7,670 nucleotides of DNA, taken from contig JASGCG010000069.1 in assembly GCA_030054235.1 (NCBI GenBank), positions 1 to 7,670 on the forward strand. Reading direction: 5' to 3'. This document shows, piece by piece, positions 1 to 6,147 of the stretch. The notes below the pieces were generated by a model. That model was not told where the DNA came from. It ran no database searches and saw only the letters and a program-made list of their open reading frames with translations. Source of the DNA: Bacteroidia bacterium. GTDB taxonomy: Bacteria; Planctomycetota; Phycisphaerae; Phycisphaerales; SM1A02. Position numbers and translations under genes: made by a program. Position 1 is the stretch's first letter. Each line of letters begins with the position of its first letter.

Positions 1-1133
1 CCCGAACTGCTGCGCCCGCTGCATGGCTTCGGCACGCGCGGCCAGAGCGGCATGAACTCGGCGACCTGCTGCCGAACCTGGGTGGCGTGGCGGATGAGCT
101 CTGCCTCGTTCGCTCGATGCACACCTCGCAGTTCAACCACGCGCCTGCGCAGCTCTTGCTGCACACCGGCGAGCCGCGCTTCGGCTCGCCGAGCATGGGC
201 GCGTGGGTGACCTACGGTCTTGGTTGCGACAACCGCAATCTGCCTGCGTTCGTGGTGCTCGTCTCGGGGCAGACCCCCGACGCGGGCAAGGGCATTTGGG
301 GCAGCGGCTACCTGCCGGGAGTGTTCCAAGGAGTGCAATGCCGCACCAGCGGTGATCCAGTGCTCTTTCTCAATGATCCCAAAGGCGTGGACCGCGCAGG
401 CCGCGCGGCCGTGATCGCTTCGGTCAACGACCTGAACCGGATCACGGCCGAGCGATCCGGCGATCCCGAGACGGCGACGCGCATTGCGCAGTACGAACTC
501 GCCCATCGCATGCAGCTGGCTGCGCCCGAAGCGATGGAGCTCGCGCGCGAGGATCCCGCCACGCTCGAGCTCTACGGCGCGCAGCCGGGCGCATCGAGTT
601 TCGCCAACAACTGCCTGCTCGCACGAAGGCTGGTCGAGCGCGGCGTGCGCTACGTGCAGCTCTTTGACTGGGGCTGGGATGGCCACGGCACCAATCCGAG
701 TGATGACCTCGTGCATCAGCTGCCAGCGAAGTGCGGCCAGGTCGATCGGCCGCTCGCGGCGCTGATCGCCGACCTGCGTCGACGCGGGTTGCTCGACCAG
801 ACCCTGATCGTGTGCGGCGGCGAGTTCGGCCGAACCCCCGTCGCCGAGTTCCGCGATGGCAAGCGCGACTTCCTGGGGCGTGATCACCACCCTCATGCCT
901 TCTCGATCTGGATGGCCGGTGGTGGCACGCGTGGCGGGCACGTGCACGGCGAAACCGATGACCTCGGCTACCGCATCGCGCGCGATCCCGTGTCGGTGCG
1001 CGACCTTCAGGCCACGATCCTCCACCTCTTGGGCTTTGACCACGAGCGGCTGACCTACCGCCACAATGGCCTGGATCACCGCCTGACCGGGGTGCAGGAG
1101 CCAGCGAAGGTCGTCAAGGAACTGCTGGCGTAG
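1..1133 (+). CDS. DUF1501 family protein (alkaline phosphatase/sulfatase-like fold), 5'-truncated and frameshifted
   Basis: This is the C-terminal part of a DUF1501 protein, a family abundant in Planctomycetota, often encoded beside cytochrome-c/DUF1549-DUF1553 proteins and thought to have an alkaline-phosphatase-like fold. The substrate is unknown. Visible family hallmarks are SMHTSQFNHAPAQL near the start, GSPSMGAWVTYGLG, the FDWGWDGHG segment, GGEFGRTP, and GRDHHPHAFSIWMAGGG. The end of the protein (LTYRHNGLDHRLTG, then VVKELLA) is the usual DUF1501 terminus, so the 3' end is intact and the stop is TAG at 1131-1133. The gene starts before the window. Bases 1-54 read in frame 1 give PELLRPLHGFGTRGQSGM, and from base 54 the family sequence continues in frame 3 as ELGDLLPNLGGVADELCLVR. 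One base therefore appears to be missing. A gene caller may place the start at GTG 87, but homology continues upstream of it, so that start is not biological. Family assignment is firm; whether the gene is functional is uncertain. Confidence 0.92.
   Translation, partial: RTAAPAAWLRHARPERHELGDLLPNLGGVADELCLVRSMHTSQFNHAPAQLLLHTGEPRFGSPSMGAWVTYGLGCDNRNLPAFVVLVSGQTPDAGKGIWGSGYLPGVFQGVQCRTSGDPVLFLNDPKGVDRAGRAAVIASVNDLNRITAERSGDPETATRIAQYELAHRMQLAAPEAMELAREDPATLELYGAQPGASSFANNCLLARRLVERGVRYVQLFDWGWDGHGTNPSDDLVHQLPAKCGQVDRPLAALIADLRRRGLLDQTLIVCGGEFGRTPVAEFRDGKRDFLGRDHHPHAFSIWMAGGGTRGGHVHGETDDLGYRIARDPVSVRDLQATILHLLGFDHERLTYRHNGLDHRLTGVQEPAKVVKELLA
52..57 (+). other. Apparent 1-nt deletion (frameshift) in the DUF1501 gene
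   Basis: In frame 1 the codons up to ATG (52-54) encode the conserved GQSGM. The next expected residues, E-L-G-D-L-L-P, are found only if reading restarts at base 54 (GAA CTC GGC GAC). Adding one G after base 54 would join both halves into one uninterrupted DUF1501 sequence. The lesion lies in what would be a GG pair. It could be a real mutation or a sequencing/assembly error, and the sequence alone cannot decide. Confidence 0.8.
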
Positions 1134-1158
1134 GCGGAATTCGGCATCCAAGGTTCCC

Positions 1159-1179
1159 GCCCGCGCGAAGCCAGCGGGC
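1159..1179 (+). promoter_or_regulatory. GC hairpin directly before the CIA30/FAS1 start codon
   Basis: GCCCGC (1159-1164) and GCGGGC (1174-1179) form a perfect 6-bp all-GC stem with a 9-base loop, and the 3' arm ends one base before the ATG at 1181. No T-run follows, so it is not a standard intrinsic terminator. It could weaken read-through from the DUF1501 gene or mask the start codon in the mRNA. The 47-bp gap (1134-1180) holds no clear Shine-Dalgarno or -10 element. The short stem could also be chance in GC-rich DNA. Confidence 0.3.
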
Positions 1180-1180
1180 C

Positions 1181-2896
1181 ATGAACCTCTTGTCGACGAA
1201 GCGTTCGATCCTGCTCGCCGCCCTCCTGACCTGCGCACCGATGGCGCGGGCCGCAGAGTCGAATCTTGAGTTCGACAGCGGCACGCAGGGCTGGCAGACC
1301 GTGCTCGACGGCGTCATGGGCGGGCTGTCGACCGGCCGCATCGAGGCCGGCGATGGCGGCACGCTACGCTTTTCCGGCGAGCTCTCGCTGGAGAACAACG
1401 GCGGCTTCTCGCAGATCCGCACGTCCGTGCCTGAGGGAACCTTTGACGGCGCGAGTGGACTGGTGCTGCGCGTCAAGGGCGACGGGCGGAACTACCAGTG
1501 CGACATCCGATCCTCGCGCCTGCGCCTGATGGCCGGTGGATACCAGCGCGTGTTCGCGACCAAGGCCGGCGAGTGGACCGAGATCGAGATCCCCTTCAGC
1601 GAGTGCGTCGCCAACAGCTTCGGCCAGCGCGTACGCAATGCACCGTCGCTCGATCCAGCCTCGATCGAATCCGTGGGGATCACGCTCTCCGACAAGAAGG
1701 AAGGCCCCTTCGCGATCGAAGTCGACTGGATCCGGCCGACGGGCAAGGCGGCCGCTCCCTCCTCGCCGAACTCCCTGGCAGCGGTGGCCACCAAGGCCAA
1801 CCTGACCACGCTGCTTGCCCTTGTGAAGGCGTCGGGGATCGACTTCCCGGCGGGCACGAAACTCACCATCTTCGCACCGACGAACGAAGCCTTCGCGAAA
1901 CTGCCCAAGGACCAGGTCGAGTTCCTCACCAGCGCCAAGGGCAAGTCCACGCTGCAGGCCATCCTCAAGCACCACGTGGTCGGCCAGTCGGTCGGCAGTG
2001 CGGCGGTCCTCGAGCGGCGCCGGCTCGCTGCGCTCTCGGGACAATCGCTCGACATCGATCCGGCGGCGCTGAGCATCGACGGTGCACGCCTGGTCGCCAC
2101 CGATGTCGCCTTTGACGGCGGCCTCGTGCATGTGATCGATGCGGTCATGGTGCCCGAACTGCGCAGCATCGAGCAGATCGTCGCCGAGGACGAACGCTTC
2201 ACCACGCTGCGGGCCGCCATCGAAGCGGCCGGCATCGGCTCGCAACTCGGCAGCCGGAACCCGGGCCCCTGGACCTTGCTTGCGCCGTCGAACCAAGCCT
2301 TCAGCGCGATCCCGGCGGACGCGCTCAAGGAACTGCTCCAGGATCGCCCTGCCCTGACCGCTGTGCTGGTGGCCCACGTCCTGCCCACAGCGATCCGCCG
2401 CGAGGACATGCTGGCTCAAGGCTCGGCGCGAACGCTGATGGGCGACGGCAGTGTTGCCTTCGCGCTCGAGGCCGGAGCGATCACCGTTGCCGGCGCCCGC
2501 CTCGAGGTCGCCGATATCGAGGCAGCCAATGGCGTGATCCACGTCATCGATCGCGTGCTGCCCGCGCAGTCGGCCGCCACGACCACGATGCCCGTGCCAT
2601 CGATGCCGCAGCGCGCTCGACAGGCGGCAGCGATCCTTGAGCTGGCGATCGAGCGCGGCGTGCCCCGCTTCAATGCCGGCGACCAGGCTTCGTGTGCGGC
2701 GCTCTATGAGCTGGCGATCACCTCGGTGGTGGTGCTGGGCGCCGATGCGATCGGCAATGCTGCCGCGGCCGAACTCGCGGCTGCGCTCAAGAAGGGCGCT
2801 GAGCATGAGGATGCCGCGGAGCGCGCCTGGGTCTACCGCCGCGCGATGGATCGCACGCTCGGCAGCATGGCCGAACTGATGGCGCCGGTGGAGTAA
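1181..2896 (+). CDS. Secreted CIA30 domain protein with two fasciclin (FAS1) domains
   Basis: A 571-residue exported protein of unknown exact function. Residues 1-24 are a Sec signal peptide: positive K7/R8, a hydrophobic run at 10-19, and an ARA-like cleavage site after A24. Residues ~28-187 match the CIA30 family (named for mitochondrial complex I intermediate-associated protein 30), shown by W-x-x-V-x-DGVMGGLS, the ENNGGF segment and the closing VDWIRP. Two FAS1 domains follow. The first (~196-326) has the H1 motif TIFAPTNEAF (229-238) and H2 motif GLVHVIDAVMVP (314-325). The second (~327-462) has TLLAPSNQAF (365-374) and NGVIHVIDRVLP (450-461). FAS1 domains usually mediate adhesion or matrix binding. 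Residues ~476-571 are Ala-rich, helical and unassigned. There is no C-terminal membrane segment or sorting signal, so the protein is probably periplasmic or released. The ATG is chosen because it gives a complete signal peptide; no Shine-Dalgarno precedes it. Domain calls are firm, the role is inference. Confidence 0.93.
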   Translation: MNLLSTKRSILLAALLTCAPMARAAESNLEFDSGTQGWQTVLDGVMGGLSTGRIEAGDGGTLRFSGELSLENNGGFSQIRTSVPEGTFDGASGLVLRVKGDGRNYQCDIRSSRLRLMAGGYQRVFATKAGEWTEIEIPFSECVANSFGQRVRNAPSLDPASIESVGITLSDKKEGPFAIEVDWIRPTGKAAAPSSPNSLAAVATKANLTTLLALVKASGIDFPAGTKLTIFAPTNEAFAKLPKDQVEFLTSAKGKSTLQAILKHHVVGQSVGSAAVLERRRLAALSGQSLDIDPAALSIDGARLVATDVAFDGGLVHVIDAVMVPELRSIEQIVAEDERFTTLRAAIEAAGIGSQLGSRNPGPWTLLAPSNQAFSAIPADALKELLQDRPALTAVLVAHVLPTAIRREDMLAQGSARTLMGDGSVAFALEAGAITVAGARLEVADIEAANGVIHVIDRVLPAQSAATTTMPVPSMPQRARQAAAILELAIERGVPRFNAGDQASCAALYELAITSVVVLGADAIGNAAAAELAAALKKGAEHEDAAERAWVYRRAMDRTLGSMAELMAPVE

Positions 2897-2897
2897 G

Positions 2898-4613
2898 TCA
2901 CCCGATCACCGTGCGCCGCATGCGCACGTAGTCCCAGACCACGAAGCGGTCCAGATCCTCACCGCCCACGAACAGCACGCGGCCGCCGGTGGCTTCGGCC
3001 ATGCGGTGGGCGAACTGGACGTCTTCCTCGGTCTGCGACCACGATGGCAGCAGGAACACGTTGATCACGATGCCCTCGGCCTTGCAACGCATGGCCTCGC
3101 GCATCGTCTCGCGCTCGGTGCGCGGATCCGGCGGGTAGAGCATCAGGAGATCGCTGCCCTCGAAGTGCGCAGTGGGCAGGCCGTCGGTGAGCAGGAAGAC
3201 CTGGCGATTGGGCGTGTCCTGCGCAGCGAGCACTTGGCGCGAGAGCGAGAGCGCCCGCTGGATGTTCGTGAAGTGCAGCGGCAGGTCGAACTCCGTAACC
3301 TGTGGATCGGACATGTCGGCCCGCAGCCGGACCACCGGATCGTTGATCGAGACGGGCTTGGGCATCATCTCGATGATCTCGCCCGAGGGCCGCAGCTTGG
3401 CCAGCGTGTACATCTCGATCGCCTGCAGGAAGTCACCCGGGTATTCGCTGCGGATGAGACCATCGAGCGCAAGGGCCATCCGCTTGCAGGCGATGTACTG
3501 GCCGCCGTAACGCATGGAGCCCGACATGTCGAGGATGAGCGCGGTGGCGCAGCGCGGCGTGCGTCGCGTGCGGTGCACGACGAGGTCATCCTGCCCAGGA
3601 CGCGCCTGACCCGTGCGCGCCACGGCGTTCAGGATCGACTGCGGGACATCGAGCCCCGCCGGCGAATCACCGAATTCGAAGGGCCGCACCGATGGAAGTT
3701 CGACCGATCCCTCGCGGGACTGGACCCCCTCGTGACGGCCGCGGCGCGCGTCGGCGAGATCAGCGAAGATCGACGAGAGCAGATGCCGCTGGTAGGTGCG
3801 CAGCGCCTTCGGCGAGGCGCGGTAGCCCTCGGGCGAGCGCTCCAGTCCGGCCTCCTCGGCCATGCGCTTGAGGAGCTCATTGACCTGCCGCTGCAGGCGA
3901 TCAAGATCGCCCATTTGTTCTTCGGAGGCGAACTCGCTCAGGGCCTCCATGTCGATGATCGCCGGCTTGGCGTTGCGCAGGGCTTCCTCGATCTGCTTGA
4001 GCAGGCGGTCGATGCGCGCGAGTTCTTCCTTGATCGCCAGCGCCGCAGCGACGTCGAGTTCCTCGCGGCCCGTGAAGGCGTGATCGGAGGCGAGCTGCTC
4101 GACGGCGAATCGCTCGCGCAACCGGGCGATCGCACGCATGAGCGAGCGCGAGGCCTCGGTGCCATCCGGAATGCGGCGGTACATGCGCTCGAGCTGCGCG
4201 AGTTGGCCATCGGCGAGCGCGAGCGGCAAGCGCTCCGCGACGGCAGGCGGGATCTCGACCCGCTGCGCCGCCGAGGCGTACGCCTCGGCAGCCACGCGTT
4301 GCACACCGTCCGTGCTGAAACGCTCGAGGATCCCGCGCTTGCGCTCTTCCAGCATCGCCTTGAGCGCATCAAGGCTGGGACCGAGCCCCTTGATCTGCGA
4401 CGGATCCAGGCGGATCGCCTCGGCCAGTTCGCGGTCGGTGAACCGCCGGCGCGTGCCGTACGCCAGCATGTGCTCCATCATGGCATCGGCGGCAGCGCCC
4501 GATGGAGGTTGGGTGGGCGACGGGTACTCCTCGGGGTCGTAGCCGAGGTAGGTGTGCACGATGCCGCCAAGCGGACCGGCACGTGACCGAGGATCGGAGC
4601 CCGGGTCGTTCAC
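2898..4613 (-). CDS. VWA domain protein, partner of a MoxR-like ATPase
   Basis: A 571-residue cytoplasmic protein with a C-terminal von Willebrand factor A domain (~355-560). The metal-binding MIDAS set is complete: D362-M-S364-G-S366, T449 in LHFTN, and D477 in LLTDG. The stretch LTDGLPTAH followed by a YPPDP segment is typical of VWA proteins paired with this ATPase subfamily. The N-terminal ~300 residues are charged and mostly helical, with a possible coiled coil around 200-280 (repeated Leu/Glu/Arg heptad-like spacing). No signal peptide or membrane segment is seen. The GTG start at 4613-4611 overlaps the TGA of the upstream ATPase gene (GTGA) and has a GAGGTG ribosome site 8 bases before it. 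An in-frame ATG at 4760 lies deep inside the ATPase gene and would add an Arg-rich, non-homologous extension. By analogy with ChlD/CoxE-like proteins, it probably presents a client or metal cofactor to the ATPase; the client is unknown. Its stop is one base from the convergent CIA30/FAS1 gene. Confidence 0.92.
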   Translation of the reverse strand: MNDPGSDPRSRAGPLGGIVHTYLGYDPEEYPSPTQPPSGAAADAMMEHMLAYGTRRRFTDRELAEAIRLDPSQIKGLGPSLDALKAMLEERKRGILERFSTDGVQRVAAEAYASAAQRVEIPPAVAERLPLALADGQLAQLERMYRRIPDGTEASRSLMRAIARLRERFAVEQLASDHAFTGREELDVAAALAIKEELARIDRLLKQIEEALRNAKPAIIDMEALSEFASEEQMGDLDRLQRQVNELLKRMAEEAGLERSPEGYRASPKALRTYQRHLLSSIFADLADARRGRHEGVQSREGSVELPSVRPFEFGDSPAGLDVPQSILNAVARTGQARPGQDDLVVHRTRRTPRCATALILDMSGSMRYGGQYIACKRMALALDGLIRSEYPGDFLQAIEMYTLAKLRPSGEIIEMMPKPVSINDPVVRLRADMSDPQVTEFDLPLHFTNIQRALSLSRQVLAAQDTPNRQVFLLTDGLPTAHFEGSDLLMLYPPDPRTERETMREAMRCKAEGIVINVFLLPSWSQTEEDVQFAHRMAEATGGRVLFVGGEDLDRFVVWDYVRMRRTVIG

Positions 4614-6073
4614 GATCCCGGCACCTCGTAGGACACGCGCCCGTGACGCTCGGTCCGCGAGACTTGGTCGGTTGCCCACAGCCCGGCGAGCACGAACTCC
4701 ACGCAGGATGCGCGCACCGCCTCGTTCGCCGAGGCATTGACCTCGAATGCCTTCTGCCACGCGTCGGGCACGGACGACAGCGCCCGCTCATACGCCGCGG
4801 ACGGCAGCATGTCGCCCACCTCGACGCGCACGCCGGTGGCGAAGGTGCCCGCGATCGCCTCAAGGCCGTGCGACTGCACGTACTCATTGAAGACGCGGCC
4901 GATGGCTTCCGCCACGATGGCCTCGATCGCCTGGCGCTCGGACATCTGGTGCGACCCCATCAGGTCGAGCTCCAGCTTGCCGACGGCGCTTGAACCAAGA
5001 TGCGAGAGATCGCTGATCCGCGGCACCGCGGGCCGCTCGCCGAGGACGATGCCACGACGACGCGCGTTGGCCACCATGGTGCGATAGTTGGCGATGCCGA
5101 AACGTGCGCTGACGCCGCTCGCCTGATCGACGTAGCGCGATGCCCGCGCCACGCGCGAGATCTCTTCGCACACTTCTTCCATGAAGGGCGGCACCAGCAC
5201 CGGGTACTCGCCGCCCAGATCAAGGCCCGCTTCCTGGCGGGTGATGGAGATGCCCAGCTCGCGTTCGTTGGGATAGTGCGTCTGGATGGTGGAACCGATG
5301 CGGTCCTTCAGCTGCGGGATCACCTTGCCGGAACGGTTGTAGGTGCCCGGGTTGGCGCTGAAGAGCACCAGCACATCCAGCTCGAACCGCACGGGATAGC
5401 CGCGGATCTGCACATCGCGCTCCTCGAGGATGTTGAAGAGGCCCACCTGCACCAGTTCATCGAGGTCAGGCAGCTCGTTCATCGCGAAGATCCCACGGTG
5501 TTGGCGCGGGATCAGCCCGAAATGGAGCGCATCTTCGGCGGCCATCGACGTTCCGGCGATGAGCTTCGCAGGGTCGATCTCGCCGATGACATCGGCGAAC
5601 TTGGTGCCCGGCGCGAGCCGCTCGGCGTAGCGGTCCGAGCGGTGCCACCAGGCGATCGGCACGTCCGTGGGCGATCGCGATGCCAAGAGTTCACGCCCCG
5701 CGCGGGTGATGGGCGCTTCGGGATCTTCGTGGACCGGGCAGCCAGGCAGGTCGAGGTACGGCAGCCACTCATCCAAGAATCGTGGCAGCAGGCGCATGAG
5801 GCGGCTCTTGCCCTGCCCCTTCTCGCCGAGGAACAGCATGTCGTGCCCCGCGATCATCGCGTTGGCGACTTCCGGCAGCACGGTGTCGTCGTAACCGACG
5901 ATGCCCGGGAAGAGCGACCCTGCAGCAGAATCGCCACGTGCGGTGGCCGCGGCGAGCTCACGCACGAAGTTGTCGCGCAGCTCTGCCTTGACCGAGCGCG
6001 AACGCCACCCTGATCGGCGGAGGTCGTCAAGCGTGCGGATGGCTGGCGGCACAGTGGCTGGTTCGGTGGGCAT
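4610..6073 (-). CDS. MoxR/Mg-chelatase-like AAA+ ATPase
   Basis: A 487-residue AAA+ ATPase of the MoxR/magnesium-chelatase-subunit-I type, often annotated as 'magnesium chelatase' or 'sigma-54-interacting regulator'. Visible motifs are Walker A GEKGQGKS (83-90), a Walker B region GIFAMNELPDLDE with N199-E200, sensor 1 in LFSANP (N241), an arginine-finger candidate R258 in LKDRIG, and a sensor-2-like R324 in SARFGIANYR. The segments GEIDPAKL and LEERDVQIRGY are characteristic of this subfamily, which is encoded next to a VWA gene. No DNA-binding domain is seen, so a transcription-factor label is not supported. It probably forms a cytoplasmic ring that remodels a protein, or helps insert a cofactor, together with the VWA product; the client is unknown. 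ATG 6073 is the first possible start, since an in-frame TGA lies two codons upstream. No Shine-Dalgarno is apparent. It is first in the operon, divergent from the photolyase gene, so the 74-bp gap (6074-6147) should hold its promoter, but I see no clear minus-strand -10 there. Confidence 0.94.
   Translation of the reverse strand: MPTEPATVPPAIRTLDDLRRSGWRSRSVKAELRDNFVRELAAATARGDSAAGSLFPGIVGYDDTVLPEVANAMIAGHDMLFLGEKGQGKSRLMRLLPRFLDEWLPYLDLPGCPVHEDPEAPITRAGRELLASRSPTDVPIAWWHRSDRYAERLAPGTKFADVIGEIDPAKLIAGTSMAAEDALHFGLIPRQHRGIFAMNELPDLDELVQVGLFNILEERDVQIRGYPVRFELDVLVLFSANPGTYNRSGKVIPQLKDRIGSTIQTHYPNERELGISITRQEAGLDLGGEYPVLVPPFMEEVCEEISRVARASRYVDQASGVSARFGIANYRTMVANARRRGIVLGERPAVPRISDLSHLGSSAVGKLELDLMGSHQMSERQAIEAIVAEAIGRVFNEYVQSHGLEAIAGTFATGVRVEVGDMLPSAAYERALSSVPDAWQKAFEVNASANEAVRASCVEFVLAGLWATDQVSRTERHGRVSYEVPGS
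4622..4627 (-). promoter_or_regulatory. Shine-Dalgarno-like site for the VWA gene
   Basis: On the minus strand GAGGTG lies 8 bases before the GTG start at 4613, within the last codons of the ATPase gene. It is the best-placed Shine-Dalgarno match before any start in the window. Together with the GTGA overlap it supports translational coupling of the two genes and the choice of GTG 4613. Confidence 0.5.
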
Positions 6074-6133
6074 CGGTCACGGCTTCGCAGCCCGGGCATC
6101 GTTGGACGCAGGGAAAGTCCGTCCTGCTCTGCC

Positions 6134-6139
6134 TACCCT
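6134..6139 (+). promoter_or_regulatory. Possible -10 element (TACCCT) of the photolyase gene
   Basis: TACCCT fits the TANNNT form of a bacterial -10 element and ends 8 bases before the GTG at 6148, which would put the transcript start at or just before the start codon (leaderless mRNA). No -35 at normal spacing is seen: TTGGAC at 6102-6107 is 26 bases away. Support comes from the similar TACGCT before the start at 7616. The assignment is inference. Confidence 0.35.
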
Positions 6140-6147
6140 TGATCTTC

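Noticed and set aside
1223..1237. Possible lipobox (LLTC, C18) in the CIA30/FAS1 signal sequence
   Set aside because: The residue before Cys is Thr, not Gly/Ala/Ser, and a standard signal-peptidase I site (ARA) follows six residues later.
1364..2806. 480-codon open frame on the - strand opposite the CIA30/FAS1 gene
   Set aside because: It is Arg/Gly/His-rich with no domain signal, while the + strand shows clear CIA30 and FAS1 motifs throughout.
3006..4586. 526-codon open frame on the + strand opposite the VWA gene
   Set aside because: It has a His/Arg/Leu-rich composition, no recognisable motif, and lies fully antisense to a gene with intact MIDAS motifs; long antisense frames are expected in GC-rich DNA.
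4614..4760. Upstream ATG start (4760) for the VWA gene
   Set aside because: The 49 extra residues are Arg-rich, lie wholly inside the ATPase gene and show no homology; GTG 4613 has a ribosome site and a GTGA overlap.
5000..6013. 337-codon open frame on the + strand opposite the AAA+ gene
   Set aside because: It is antisense to a gene with Walker A, Walker B and sensor motifs; its own sequence shows no family features.
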